From assembly GCA_016871445.1 (NCBI GenBank), contig VHDH01000002.1, positions 1 through 64,000 of the forward strand: a DNA stretch of 64,000 bases, read 5' to 3'. Shown here piece by piece: positions 10,911 through 21,184 of this stretch. Made by a program: the position numbers and the translations under genes. The notes beneath the pieces were generated by a model. The model did not search any database. It saw nothing but the letters and a program-made list of their open reading frames with translations, and was not told the DNA's origin. How positions within the stretch are numbered: position 1 is the stretch's first letter; the number at the start of each line of letters is the position of its first letter. The stretch comes from Verrucomicrobiota bacterium (GTDB lineage: Bacteria > Verrucomicrobiota > Verrucomicrobiia > Limisphaerales > SXTU01).

Positions 10911-12575
10911 TCACGCCGGCTCGGCCATCAAATCGTAGTCGGTATGGCCGATGATTTTGACGCGGGCGAACTGGCCAAGAGGCAGCTTGCCGCGCACATA
11001 GACACGGCCGTCAATGTCCGGCGCGTCCGCCTCGCCACGGGCCACGAGATAGCGGCCTTTGAGTTGGGCCAGATCCTTGTCGGCTCCGCGAATTAATCCG
11101 TGCTCCCAAGAGGCGACTTTCGCGGCCTTGAGTTCCTTGGCTGACGCTTTTCCCTCAATGAGCACCTTAAGCGTTTTGCCCCCGAAGCGTTCCGCAACGG
11201 TGCGGGCGACCTCGTGCTGCGCGGCCATCGCTTGCTCACGGCGGTATTGCTTCACCTTGTCACTAAGTTGGCTGGTCATCTTGCCAGCGATCGTGCCGTC
11301 CTCTTTTGAGTAGGTGAAGACGCCAAGCCGCTCGAACTGCGTATCCCGAATAAAGTCGAGCAACGTTTGGAAATGCGCATCCGTCTCACCGGGGAAGCCA
11401 ACGATAAACGTGGTCCGTAAGGCGATGCCTGGAACGCCAGCGCGGATGCGCCTAATAAGGTCGCGGATGTATTGGCCGGAGGTTTCGCGGCGCATGCGGG
11501 TAAGCAGGTCGTCATGGATGTGCTGGAGCGGCATGTCCACGTAGCGCGCGACCTTCTTGCACTCAGCGATGGTGGTAATGAGGTCATCCGTCCAATGCGC
11601 GGGGTGGGTGTAAAGTAAGCGGATCCAAAAGTCGCCGCGCAGCGCATTTAATTCGCGTATAAGGGTGCAAAGCGTGGTGGCATCGGCGGCCAACGACTTC
11701 GTGGCGGCCTTGAATTTTTCCGGTGAGGAAATCGCGCGGCTGTGGTTCGTGCGGAGGTCGAGGCCGTAATAGGTCGAGTCCTGAGAAATGAGATTCAACT
11801 CCTTCACGCCATCTTTGATAAGTGCCTTTGCTTCGGCCACGACGTCCGCCTGCGTGCGGCTGCGGTGGCCGCCCCGCATCCGAGGGATGATACAAAAGCT
11901 GCACGGGTGATTGCAGCCCTCGGCAATCTTCACGTAGGCGAAGTGACGCGGCGTGAGGCGGAAGCGGGGAGTGGCGTAGTCGGGGATGTAAAAAGGGCGC
12001 GGAGTGACATCCAAAAGAGGGAATGGGGAATGGGAGATGGGAGATGGGGCGGAAGTAAGGACGGTTTTGGTTTTCCCGAAGGCGCCTGTGCCACGGAGAG
12101 ATTCGTCGAGGTCGTGGCCGAAGGGTTTGGCCTTGTCCATTTTGGCGATGGTTCGCGCGACTTTGGACTTCAGACCTTGGACTTTGGAATTTAGCCCCGC
12201 TTGAACTTTCGCCTGCCGACGCGCCATCGCGTCACGGACGAGTTCGCCCACCTGCGCGACCTGGTCAATGCCCATAAAAGCGTCCACCTCGGGCAGGAGC
12301 TTCGGCAGTTCCTCGCGAAAACGCTGGCTCAGGCAGCCAGACACAATGAGCGCTTGGCCTCGCTGATTTGCCTCGCGGACGGCGGCGGAGTCGAGAATGG
12401 CGTCCACGCTTTCCTCCTGCGCAGCGTCAATGAATGAGCACGTGTTGACGATGACAGCGTCAGCCGTGGCCGGGTCGTTGGTGATTTCTGCCCCGGACTT
12501 GAGCAACGTGCCGAGCATGATCTCGGCGTCCACGAGGTTCTTGGCACAACCGAGGGAAATCATGCCGACCCGCAC
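10911..12575 (-). CDS. rimO: Ribosomal protein S12 methylthiotransferase RimO, with atypical linker insertion
   Basis: ORF 10911..12656; VGMISLGCAKNLVDAEIMLG, IAEGCNHPCSFCIIPRMRGGHRSR radical SAM motif, TRAM-like C-terminus ADAPDIDGRVYVRG. GTG at 12575 is a likelier start than 12656. Confidence 0.9.
   Translation of the reverse strand: MRVGMISLGCAKNLVDAEIMLGTLLKSGAEITNDPATADAVIVNTCSFIDAAQEESVDAILDSAAVREANQRGQALIVSGCLSQRFREELPKLLPEVDAFMGIDQVAQVGELVRDAMARRQAKVQAGLNSKVQGLKSKVARTIAKMDKAKPFGHDLDESLRGTGAFGKTKTVLTSAPSPISHSPFPLLDVTPRPFYIPDYATPRFRLTPRHFAYVKIAEGCNHPCSFCIIPRMRGGHRSRTQADVVAEAKALIKDGVKELNLISQDSTYYGLDLRTNHSRAISSPEKFKAATKSLAADATTLCTLIRELNALRGDFWIRLLYTHPAHWTDDLITTIAECKKVARYVDMPLQHIHDDLLTRMRRETSGQYIRDLIRRIRAGVPGIALRTTFIVGFPGETDAHFQTLLDFIRDTQFERLGVFTYSKEDGTIAGKMTSQLSDKVKQYRREQAMAAQHEVARTVAERFGGKTLKVLIEGKASAKELKAAKVASWEHGLIRGADKDLAQLKGRYLVARGEADAPDIDGRVYVRGKLPLGQFARVKIIGHTDYDLMAEPA
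12018..12049. repeat. Heptamer-type imperfect tandem repeat inside the rimO ORF
   Basis: gggaatg gggaatg ggagatg ggagatg ggg. Confidence 0.65.
12159..12194. repeat. Second heptamer-type imperfect tandem repeat inside the rimO ORF
   Basis: actttgg acttcag accttgg actttgg aatttag. Confidence 0.55.
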
Positions 12576-12741
12576 GGGCTGAACGGAGGTAGATTTGCGA
12601 TTATCTGTCACGGGACGAAGCGAAGAATGACCAATTGCGAGATGTCCAATGACCAATCAATGCGCAATTCCCAAAGCCCTCAGGGCGGCCGCATTCAGCT
12701 GGTAATTGAGCATTGTAACTTGGTCGTCCATCGAAACCAGG

Positions 12742-13287
12742 TCATGGGGCATTGGGCGTTTTCGCCGGCGCGTTGGTCGGCACGGCTCCTGGCGGAAAAG
12801 AGAGGTATTCTACGACACTCTTCTCCGGCGGCAATTTGTAGTAACCGGGGCCAAGGTTCAGGAGCGGGTCGATGGACTGCTGGCGTCGCCACGCGCCATA
12901 GGCCCAGACAACCAAGCCGATGCACAGGGCGAGGAGGATGAGCGGCAGCAACAAGCGGAGATTGAGCTTCGAAAACTGAAGCATGATCCAGTCGAGCACG
13001 CCCTTCTCACGCGGAATGAGGCTGGGCGGCTCGGCAAACTTTTCCGTGCGCGCCAATTCAGCGTCGAGGGCGGCAAGGACGTTAGACCGGTCGAGGTGAT
13101 AGTGGCGCACGAGCGACTTAACATGACCGCGGATGTAAACTGGCGCGCTAAAGGGATTGAAGTCGCCCGCCTCAAGGGCCGTGATATGGTCGGACTTGAT
13201 CTTAGTGGCGTCGGCCACCTGCGACACGGTGAGGCGGCGCGACTCGCGCGCTTTCCGAAGCAGTTCACCCACATTGCTGCTAACCAT
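12742..13287 (-). CDS. RodZ-like helix-turn-helix protein with TM segment
   Basis: VGELLRKARESRRLTVSQVADATKIKSDHITALEAGDFNPFSAPVYIRGHVKSLVRHYHLD followed by a TM segment; ORF extends upstream to 13338. Confidence 0.85.
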   Translation of the reverse strand: MVSSNVGELLRKARESRRLTVSQVADATKIKSDHITALEAGDFNPFSAPVYIRGHVKSLVRHYHLDRSNVLAALDAELARTEKFAEPPSLIPREKGVLDWIMLQFSKLNLRLLLPLILLALCIGLVVWAYGAWRRQQSIDPLLNLGPGYYKLPPEKSVVEYLSFPPGAVPTNAPAKTPNAP

Positions 13288-13504
13288 GCTCGGAAAGGAA
13301 AGCAGTTCATCGCTAGGGAAAGCAACAACGGAAACCACCGCTGCGGGGAGGGGAGCCGGCCGAGCTGATGTGGAATGTTTACCTCATTTGACCATTGGAC
13401 CAGCAACTCAGCCGATCAACACACATCAAGCAGTAGCACCTGGGCCTAAAGATGTGCAGGCGAGAGCGAGCAATTTGCGAACTGGCGACAAAGTTGGCGC
13501 CGCC

Positions 13505-15553
13505 TCAAATCGGTGCTGGCGCAGGGGCGCCAAGGCCGGGTTCGAGCGGCGGGGGGGTGGGTTTGGGTAACTCGGGAACTGACGTGCCAGCGGGTGCCCC
13601 AACAGGAGCCGAGGGAGCGAGTGACGCGGGCGGCGGCGGATTGCTCATCCTGCCAGTGCGAACGATCTCGTCGACTTGGGCGCCTTCCAGCGTTTCGAAT
13701 TCAAGCAAAGCCTTTGCGATGGCCTCAAGCTTGTCGCGGTGCTCATTAATAATGCGCGTGGCGACGGCGTAACCTTCGTCGATGATGCGTTTCACCTCCG
13801 CGTCAATGGCCTGCGCGGTATGCTCGCTGTAATCCTTGCCCCGGCCCAACTCGCGGCCGAGGAAGCGCTCGTCCTCGCCGGCATATAGAACCATGCCTAG
13901 CTTGTCGCTCATGCCGAACTGGCAGACCATCGCGCGCACCATGCCCGTGGCCTGCTGGATGTCGCCAGCGGCCCCGGTGGAGATGTCCTCCGAGACAATC
14001 TCCTCCGCGATGCGGCCGGCCATTGTGACAGCGACCATGTCGAGCATCTCCTTGCGGCGGCGGCTATGAATGTCGTCCTTGGGCAAATACATCGTCGCGC
14101 CAAGCGCTTGGCCGCGCGGGATGATGGTCACTTTGTGTAGTGGATGAGTGTGCTGGAGTAAGACATTGACCAGCGCGTGACCAGCTTCATGCCAAGCGGT
14201 ATTTTTTTTCTCCTCGTCGGTCATGGCGAGGCTACGGCGCTCGCGGCCCCAGCGGACTTTGTCGCGCGCCTCTTCTAACTCCTTCATGGTCACGGCTTTC
14301 TTGTTTTGACGGGCAGCGAGGAGGGCGGCCTCATTCAACAAATTTGCCAGTTCGGCACCAGAAAATCCCGGCGTGCCGCGCGCGATGACCGAAAGGTCGG
14401 CGGCGGGGTCAAGTTTGACGTTGCGAGCGTGAACTTTCAAAATCGCCTCGCGCCCACGCACGTCGGGAAGATTCACGGTCAGTTGGCGGTCGAAGCGGCC
14501 GGGGCGCAGCAGCGCGGGGTCGAGAACATCAGGGCGATTCGTGGCCGCGATGATGATGATGCCTTCTTGCGTGTCGAAACCATCCATCTCAACCAGCAGG
14601 GCATTGAGCGTTTGCTCGCGCTCGTCGTTGCCGCCACCGAGACCGATGCCGCGGCTACGTCCCACGGCGTCAATTTCATCAATGAAGATGAGGCATGGCG
14701 TATTCTTACGGGCCTGCTCGAACATATCACGCACTCGACTTGCACCAACGCCGACAAACATTTCGACAAAGTCAGACCCGCTGATGCTAAAAAAACTTGC
14801 GTCCGCCTCGCCAGCGATGGCCTTGGCAAGCAGCGTTTTGCCCGTGCCCGGCGCGCCAATCATGAGGATGCCCTTGGGGATGCGACCGCCAAGCTTTTGG
14901 AACTTTTTGGGGTCTTTGAGAAACTCGACCAACTCGACGACCTCATCTTTAGCCTCCTCGACGCCAGCCACGTCCTTAAAGGTGGTTTTGTTCTTGTCCT
15001 TGGCGAGCATGCGAGCCTTGCTTTTCCCAAAGCTTAAGGCGCTTTTGCCTGCCATCTTCAAGTTGCGGATGAAGACGAAGTAAATGAATACACCGATGAG
15101 AATGATGGGTAACAGGCTGATCACCATCGACCAGAACAACGTGTTCGGCTCCTTGGTCACGAACAACCCGCTCTCAAGAAGCTTCTCAACCATTTTGTCC
15201 GTGACGGGAATACGGATTCGAAAGGGAACCTCCTCCTTATCGCCTTTGGCATTAAGCTTCTCTTTGAGGTTGCTGTCGGTTCGGATGTATGTGCCAGAGA
15301 TTTCGCGAAGGTCGGAGGTTTGGGGATTATAGGTAATGACACCGTTGCGAATGAGTTTGTTGTCCACCTTTTGGATGAAGTCCGGGTAAGTGAGGACTTC
15401 CGGCCCGGGCTGACCGGGCTTGCGAAAGACCATCAACACGGTGATGGTCGCCGCGATTCCCAGCCACACGAAGAGTGTGTTGCGTCCGCCCAGCTTGGAC
15501 TCTTCGTTCTGGTCGTTTTTGCCGTTTTCCGGACTGCGATTTGGATCAGACAT
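13505..15553 (-). CDS. ftsH: ATP-dependent zinc metalloprotease FtsH
   Basis: Walker [29 protein letters not shown], zinc motif HEAGH; start taken at [14 protein letters not shown] extends to 15643. Confidence 0.97.
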   Translation of the reverse strand: MSDPNRSPENGKNDQNEESKLGGRNTLFVWLGIAATITVLMVFRKPGQPGPEVLTYPDFIQKVDNKLIRNGVITYNPQTSDLREISGTYIRTDSNLKEKLNAKGDKEEVPFRIRIPVTDKMVEKLLESGLFVTKEPNTLFWSMVISLLPIILIGVFIYFVFIRNLKMAGKSALSFGKSKARMLAKDKNKTTFKDVAGVEEAKDEVVELVEFLKDPKKFQKLGGRIPKGILMIGAPGTGKTLLAKAIAGEADASFFSISGSDFVEMFVGVGASRVRDMFEQARKNTPCLIFIDEIDAVGRSRGIGLGGGNDEREQTLNALLVEMDGFDTQEGIIIIAATNRPDVLDPALLRPGRFDRQLTVNLPDVRGREAILKVHARNVKLDPAADLSVIARGTPGFSGAELANLLNEAALLAARQNKKAVTMKELEEARDKVRWGRERRSLAMTDEEKKNTAWHEAGHALVNVLLQHTHPLHKVTIIPRGQALGATMYLPKDDIHSRRRKEMLDMVAVTMAGRIAEEIVSEDISTGAAGDIQQATGMVRAMVCQFGMSDKLGMVLYAGEDERFLGRELGRGKDYSEHTAQAIDAEVKRIIDEGYAVATRIINEHRDKLEAIAKALLEFETLEGAQVDEIVRTGRMSNPPPPASLAPSAPVGAPAGTSVPELPKPTPPPLEPGLGAPAPAPI

Positions 15554-15768
15554 TTTTTTAGTTAAGCGAAAATAGCACCCAAAGCGGGAGGAGGCAACAC
15601 CGGCGTTGGCGGGACTTTTGCGGAGAGTAAGGTGGAAAACCAACTCTACCTAGTTAGCCCCAGAAAGCAGGACGTTGAGACGAAGCAACACGTTTAGGTT
15701 CAGCGTGCTGAGGGTTCGCCCTTGGGGGATCCAGCTGTCGTCACGCGATCTCGAAAACGCAACGCGTT

Positions 15769-18417
15769 TTATCGACCACTCAACTGAACCGGTTCGCTCC
15801 AATGGCTCCAACGCCCGGTGTTATCCCGGTAGCGGGCGCGCACGCGCAGCACTCCGGCGTCTGCGAAGGCTTCCTTCGGCAGTTTCGTTTGCACGTCCAT
15901 GCGAAGGAGCTCGCCGCTGTCCCAGTGCGGCTCGATTTCGTAGCGCCACGGCTTGCCGGGCTCCCCACCCGGCTGCCCGGGCGCGGTGCTTCGGCCCACG
16001 CGCCACTGCACGGCGGCGAAGCTGTTCGTGGCCGACGGCGTGGCGAAGGGCGAAATTTGAAAGACCTGCGCGCCCTTCTTCTCCGCGCCGAGGTGCCGGA
16101 TGACCGGGCGCTCGGGGATGTTTGCGTCACGCGATTCCCACCAGAGGTGGCCCCAGCCGTAGCCATTCATGTTGCCGTCGTTGGGCGCGTAGTTCCGGTT
16201 CGTGCGCGTATCAGTGCAGAAGTCGGTGATGACCTTGCAAAAGCCATTGAAGTCGGGCGTCGGCAACACGCGGCGGAAGTTGCCGCCCATCATGCCTTGA
16301 TCGTAGGGCGTTTGGTAAAACGCGCCCTTGCTGCTCGTGCGCGGGTGGTGGTTCCACATCGCCATGTCCAGTTCGCTCCAAGTGCGCTCATGGCCGGCTG
16401 GGCGGATGGCGCGGGCGAGTTCCTCGACGAGTTGCCCAACCTGCCCGCCACGCGGCGAGTTGTCGGCGCAAAAGAGGTCGAGGATTTCGCGCGCGCGGTT
16501 CTGGTATTCGCGGCGCAGCGTGGCGAGGTCGAGGCAGCGCGCCTGGTCGGTGATGCCCGGCCAGTGCGTTTTCGGGATGAACATCATGTCTAGATCCCAG
16601 GGCACCGGAGACCAACCTGCGCGCGGCGAGTGGTAAAGAAAGTGGTTCGCGCCGTGGCGGAGGTCCACGTTCGAGACGACGCGGTTGACCGCGTGAAAGC
16701 TGTAATAATCAGGCAGGTTTAAGTTCTCGCGCCACCAATCCTCGGCCTTCGTTGTGCGTGAGCCGTGCATGAATTGGTTGAAGTCCGAGCCGTCGCGCGG
16801 CAGACCGCCGCCGAGATGCTTGCGGCCGGTCTCGGGACTAAACGTGTTGCCATCAGGTAGCCCGCGCTCCTTGAGCCATGGCCCATCGGGGTCTTGCACG
16901 ACGAGATACAAGCCCCACAAGTCGCCTTCGTATTGGCTCTTCGCGCTTGCCTCGTCCGCGCGCGAGACGACGCGCCAGTGAATCCAGTGCGTGTTCGGAC
17001 TCGGCACGCCCGCGAGGTGATACGCGCGGAAGGACACGGCCTCGTCCATGCCCGCCATGCCGCGGTTCACCTGCACCCACGGGCTGGCGCACCCGCTCAG
17101 GTTGAGATGGTCCCACGGGCGCACGTAAGGTTCGCCCCAGTGGTTCTTCGGCGTGAACTCGTGCCCGCGTGGGAAGTGGATGCCCCACTTCGTCTTGCCG
17201 CTGACATAGGTGCTGCCCTGACCACGATTCTGAAACAGCACGTGGTCGAAGACCTGTCCGTCGCACACGAACGTGCCGAACAGCCGACGCTTGTTGTAGC
17301 CGCCATCCCACTGGCTGCGCTCCACGTCCTCGTGCCGTGCGAGCAGATGATACACGGGCAAGGTGGTGAGGAAGGCGCTGGAGAACTGAATCGGCGGCGT
17401 CTTGCCCGGCTGGCTTGCGCCGGTCCACGCAGGCACGCCGTCGTAACAAAACCAAGCAAAGTTCGGCGACTCGTCGTCTGCGCCGGGCAGTCGCATCGTT
17501 ACACCGCCACGGTCGGTGAACACAACGCGATAACGCAGCAGCCAACGGTGCTTCTGAAAGTCACTCGGCACCACCGCCGTGAACGTGTTGTCCTGCGCGT
17601 GCGCGTCGCCGTCCTTGCCATCATCGTGTAGCGGGAACTCGCGCCAGCCTTGTTCGTAGCTCGGGTCGGACTTGCGGATGTATTGGCCCGGTTCGACGGC
17701 CTGCACGAGCAACTTCGCCGTGTGCCCGCGCGCCTCCGCGAGCCGCACGGTCACGGTGACGGGTTGGCCCGAGCGTGGCTGCTGTGGTGCATGCGCGACA
17801 GCTTCGACGGCTGGCGGTTGCGTGGCGGAATACACCGAATTGGTCTTGCCGGGCGTGGGCGATTTGTTGCCGATGGAGCCATCGAGCTTGAAGCCCGACG
17901 CGCGCCACGAACTGGCGACTGACGACGAGAAATTGGGATGCACACGCTCCAGCGAGGAGCCGCCGCCGAGCGTCGCTGTCGGCCACGGCGGTGTCACGCC
18001 GTAGCGGACCTCATCTACCACGCGCCCGGCGGCATCGCGCACGGCGAGGCGCTCGCCCTCATTGCGAAGCTTGCCCGGCAGCGGGCCGAGCGGCGCGAAG
18101 CCGAAGGCTTTTTGAAACGCCGCCGGATCCGCTGCCACCACGATGAAGCCGCCGGGCGCAAGCACGTGCACCGCGCCAAAGCGGAACTTACCAAGCTGCC
18201 AGCCGTTGAGCTGAGCTTCGCTGGTACCCGCATTATGTAGCTCGACGAACTCCAGCGGCTTCTTCTCCGCCGGATCAAAATGGATTTCGTTAATGACCAC
18301 GCGCGACTGAGGCACCGCGGCCAGCACGCCGCTAAACAAGGCCAGCGGTGCAAGCCACCTTCGCCATGGTCCGGCAACCGGATTCCAACTCGGCGGTGGC
18401 GTTTGTTGTGGGCGCAT
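15769..18417 (-). CDS. CotH kinase family / lamin-tail-domain secreted protein
   Basis: ORF 15769..18852; Met at 18417 avoids overlap with the divergent DUF692 gene. VVINEIHFDPAEKKPLEFVELHNAGTSEAQLNGWQLG (LTD); NRGQGSTYVSGKTKWGIHFPRGHEF and PVPWDLDMMFIP (CotH-like). Confidence 0.78.
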   Translation of the reverse strand: MRPQQTPPPSWNPVAGPWRRWLAPLALFSGVLAAVPQSRVVINEIHFDPAEKKPLEFVELHNAGTSEAQLNGWQLGKFRFGAVHVLAPGGFIVVAADPAAFQKAFGFAPLGPLPGKLRNEGERLAVRDAAGRVVDEVRYGVTPPWPTATLGGGSSLERVHPNFSSSVASSWRASGFKLDGSIGNKSPTPGKTNSVYSATQPPAVEAVAHAPQQPRSGQPVTVTVRLAEARGHTAKLLVQAVEPGQYIRKSDPSYEQGWREFPLHDDGKDGDAHAQDNTFTAVVPSDFQKHRWLLRYRVVFTDRGGVTMRLPGADDESPNFAWFCYDGVPAWTGASQPGKTPPIQFSSAFLTTLPVYHLLARHEDVERSQWDGGYNKRRLFGTFVCDGQVFDHVLFQNRGQGSTYVSGKTKWGIHFPRGHEFTPKNHWGEPYVRPWDHLNLSGCASPWVQVNRGMAGMDEAVSFRAYHLAGVPSPNTHWIHWRVVSRADEASAKSQYEGDLWGLYLVVQDPDGPWLKERGLPDGNTFSPETGRKHLGGGLPRDGSDFNQFMHGSRTTKAEDWWRENLNLPDYYSFHAVNRVVSNVDLRHGANHFLYHSPRAGWSPVPWDLDMMFIPKTHWPGITDQARCLDLATLRREYQNRAREILDLFCADNSPRGGQVGQLVEELARAIRPAGHERTWSELDMAMWNHHPRTSSKGAFYQTPYDQGMMGGNFRRVLPTPDFNGFCKVITDFCTDTRTNRNYAPNDGNMNGYGWGHLWWESRDANIPERPVIRHLGAEKKGAQVFQISPFATPSATNSFAAVQWRVGRSTAPGQPGGEPGKPWRYEIEPHWDSGELLRMDVQTKLPKEAFADAGVLRVRARYRDNTGRWSHWSEPVQLSGR

Positions 18418-18573
18418 GCGGCGCGCAGCCTTTCGATGGTTGATTGCGTTGGCAACGGGAATTTTCCTTGGCGTGCGGGGCAGGCAGCCTAAAGAATTGG
18501 GCAATGGACTTAAAAACATGTCCCGACCGCAGCGCACAGGCGTGGTCTCGCGGTGTAAAAGCTTGACCGACCC

Positions 18574-19434
18574 GTGGGCCAAAAGACCGAAATATCGAAC
18601 CTGCTCGCCAATCTCCCGCGCCTCGGGGCGGGGTTGACCTATCACGAGCCGTTCCTCGCCGACCTGTTGCAAAAGCAGCCAGAGGTGGATTTTCTGGAAG
18701 TTCACGGCGACCGCTACCTTGACGCTCCGCCCGCGCGGATGGACGAGTTGGCGATGCTGGCCGAGCATTTTACGGTGATACCACACTTCACGGGGCTTTC
18801 GCTGGGCAGCGCGGAGGGTTTGGACGCCGTGTATTTGGAGAACGTGGCCCACCTGATCAAACAGCTGAAATCACCGTGGTGGAGCGAACATATCGGCTAC
18901 ACCCGCGCCAACGGAATATTGTTGGGTCAGCCGGCGCCGCTGCCATTCACCAAGGAAGGCATCGAGGTGATGACGCGCAACATCGTCACAGCACGCCGTG
19001 CCATAGCCGCGCCTTTGATCCTAGAAAATGTTTTTGGGCCATTGGTCTGGCCTGGCAGCGAGATGGACCCAGCGAGATTCATCGGCGAAGTGCTCGGCTT
19101 CGGCGGCGTCGGGCTTCTGCTGGACGTGGCTGACCTGTTTACCTACGCGCCAGGCCTAGGCATCGATCCAATAAAGCTTCTCGATCGCCTCCCGCTGGAC
19201 CGCGTAGTACAGGTGCATTTTTCCAGTTCCCACGATTCGCAAGCGGACTCCTCCGAGAGCCGCGTGCAGCCGGTAGCTGAAGGCGTATGGCAATTGCTTA
19301 ACGCCGTCGTGACCCGCGCGCCGGTGCGCTGCCTATGCCTCGAACTAAATGATAATCCCCCGCCGCTTGGGGATGCGCTCAAGGAAGTGGAGCGCGCCCG
19401 CACGGTTGGGCGGCAGTACAAGCGATGGAACTGA
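18574..19434 (+). CDS. DUF692 family protein (MbnB/TglH/BufB-like multinuclear non-heme iron enzyme, MNIO)
   Basis: GAGLTYHEPFLADLLQKQPEVDFLEVHGDRYL, IPHFTGLSLGSAEGLD, KSPWWSEHIGYTRANG, LILENVFGPLVWPGSEMDPARFIGEVL, GLLLDVADLFTYA. Confidence 0.87.
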   Translation: MGQKTEISNLLANLPRLGAGLTYHEPFLADLLQKQPEVDFLEVHGDRYLDAPPARMDELAMLAEHFTVIPHFTGLSLGSAEGLDAVYLENVAHLIKQLKSPWWSEHIGYTRANGILLGQPAPLPFTKEGIEVMTRNIVTARRAIAAPLILENVFGPLVWPGSEMDPARFIGEVLGFGGVGLLLDVADLFTYAPGLGIDPIKLLDRLPLDRVVQVHFSSSHDSQADSSESRVQPVAEGVWQLLNAVVTRAPVRCLCLELNDNPPPLGDALKEVERARTVGRQYKRWN

Positions 19435-20006
19435 TCCGCCAACAAAAGCTCGTCGTCCAGCTTTGCACCGACCACGCGTTGCTCGAGGAATTTCTCGCGG
19501 CCCCGGCGCAGGTCACCACCCGCGAGGGGCTGACGGTGGGAGCCGAGAGCCTGGCTAAACTAAATCCGGGGCAGCTCCGGCAGTTCGCGCGGCTGCTGCG
19601 CATGCGCCGACTGGGAGAGGCGGGTACCGCGTTGCCGTTGACGCGCCGCGCGCTTGGCCACCGCTTCGCCGAACTGTTTACGGCCTACGCGCTCCAAAAT
19701 CCGCCGCCCGGCAAGCGACTAGGTCAGGATGCGATTGCCTTCGTGAACTACCTGCTGCAAAGCAATCCGACAAAGCCGCTGAACCCGGTTTGGTTGATGT
19801 CACTTGCGAGTTACGAGGCGGCACGGGTGGAGGTCGAGTGGCTGGGGCAGCGAAAGCTCCTCGTGCGTAAGTTTCCGCACGCCCTGCGCCGGCTGTTAAC
19901 AGCATTCGAGGCCGACGGGGTACCCAAAGGCGATTTTTCTGGGTGGACCTTGGCGGTCTGGTGCAGCTCATCGTCCGGCCGGCAGCCGAGGCATTGGCTT
20001 TGGTGA
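19425..20006 (+). CDS. Putative HvfC/BufC-like (DUF2063-type) partner of the DUF692 enzyme
   Basis: Overlaps the DUF692 3' end by 10 bp; LGHRFAELFTAYALQNPPPGKRLGQDAIAFVNYLLQSNP...PVWLMSLASYEAARVEVEWLG and a tryptophan-rich tail resemble HvfC-type partners. Confidence 0.6.
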   Translation: MELIRQQKLVVQLCTDHALLEEFLAAPAQVTTREGLTVGAESLAKLNPGQLRQFARLLRMRRLGEAGTALPLTRRALGHRFAELFTAYALQNPPPGKRLGQDAIAFVNYLLQSNPTKPLNPVWLMSLASYEAARVEVEWLGQRKLLVRKFPHALRRLLTAFEADGVPKGDFSGWTLAVWCSSSSGRQPRHWLW

Positions 20007-20138
20007 GAGCAAGCGAGGGTGTGCCCTGGGCAAAGGTTGCCTCTCCGCCGCGGGGGAGACTTTAGGATGGCAGACTCTTATTGAGATTTGGGGGAGGTAA
20101 TGCAGAAAAAATAGGATTGCCAGCTTGCTGCTGGCTGC

Positions 20139-20177
20139 TACTTTGCGCCCTCTTTTCGCCAGAAACGGCGGAAAGTA
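20139..20177 (+). promoter_or_regulatory. Hairpin in the rpsB 5' leader (possible structured leader RNA)
   Basis: tactttgcgcc (20139-20149) pairs with ggcggaaagta (20167-20177), one mismatch in 11; about 140 nt upstream of rpsB. Confidence 0.35.
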
Positions 20178-20313
20178 ACGGCCTTAAACCAAACAGCCGC
20201 AGCCCGTGTGGGCGGCGGTGGCCACCGTAACACCAAATCCAATCCCGAGTTCTGCGGGATGGCCCACCGCGCATTGCGGCCGTGGCTCGTAACCAACCGG
20301 AACAGCTAGAAAC

Positions 20314-21099
20314 ATGATGACCATCGGTATTAAGGAACTGCTCGAGGCGGGCGTCCACTTCGGCCACCAAACCAAGCGTTGGAACCCCAAGATGAAGCGC
20401 TTCATCTTCGAGGCCCGCAACGGCATTCACATCATTGACCTCAGCCAAACAGCGCAACAATTTCAAAATGCCTGCAAATACCTCGGGGACCTCGTGCGCG
20501 GTGGCGGCAGCGTCCTTTTTGTCGGCACCAAGAAGCAGGCCCAAGAGGCGATCCGCGAGTCCGCCAAGGCTTGCGGCCAGATGCACGTCACCGAGCGCTG
20601 GCTCGGCGGCACCCTCACCAACTACAAAACCCTGAAGCGCTCGCTTGCTCGCTACAAGAAACTCGAGGCCATGTTCACGGATGGCTCCGCTGGCAAATAC
20701 GGCAAAAAGGAGCAGTCCTCCCTGCAGCGTGAACTGGACCGCCTGGTCAAGAACCTCGAAGGCCTCCGCTCACTCGACAAAATGCCCGACGCCATGTTCG
20801 TCGTGGACATTAAGCGTGAGCACAATGCGGTGGCCGAGGCCCGCAAGCTCCGTATACCCATCGTCGCCATCGTGGACACCAACGCCGACCCTGACTTGGT
20901 GGACTACCCCATCGCCGGCAATGATGACGCCCTCCGCTCCGTGCGCCTCATTCTCGCCGGTGTGACCGAGGCCTGCGGCAAAGCCCGCGCCGAGTACGAG
21001 GCCAAGCACGGCCGCAACAAGCCCGCCGAGCTGACGCCCGAGCCGGCCCCGGCCGTCACCCCAGAGGCGCTCGCCACTGTCGCCACGCCCGCCGCCTGA
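20314..21099 (+). CDS. rpsB: 30S ribosomal protein S2
   Basis: [55 protein letters not shown]. Confidence 0.97.
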   Translation: MMTIGIKELLEAGVHFGHQTKRWNPKMKRFIFEARNGIHIIDLSQTAQQFQNACKYLGDLVRGGGSVLFVGTKKQAQEAIRESAKACGQMHVTERWLGGTLTNYKTLKRSLARYKKLEAMFTDGSAGKYGKKEQSSLQRELDRLVKNLEGLRSLDKMPDAMFVVDIKREHNAVAEARKLRIPIVAIVDTNADPDLVDYPIAGNDDALRSVRLILAGVTEACGKARAEYEAKHGRNKPAELTPEPAPAVTPEALATVATPAA

Positions 21100-21184
21100 T
21101 CAACCGAAGTTAAGTTGACGCGCCGGCTCAACGCCCGGCGTGCTCTCAACCCTCAAACAGCAACTCTCAAAACTATTTAATCAC

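Noticed and set aside
15754-15770. aaaacgc-aac-gcgtttt hairpin at the CotH 3' end
   Set aside because: Only 7 bp, overlaps the stop codon and lacks a clear T-tract; too weak to call a terminator
18416-18637. 73-aa ORF with a signal-like N-terminus upstream of DUF692, considered as an MNIO precursor peptide
   Set aside because: Only two Cys, overlaps the DUF692 start in another frame, and its ATG coincides with the antisense start of CotH
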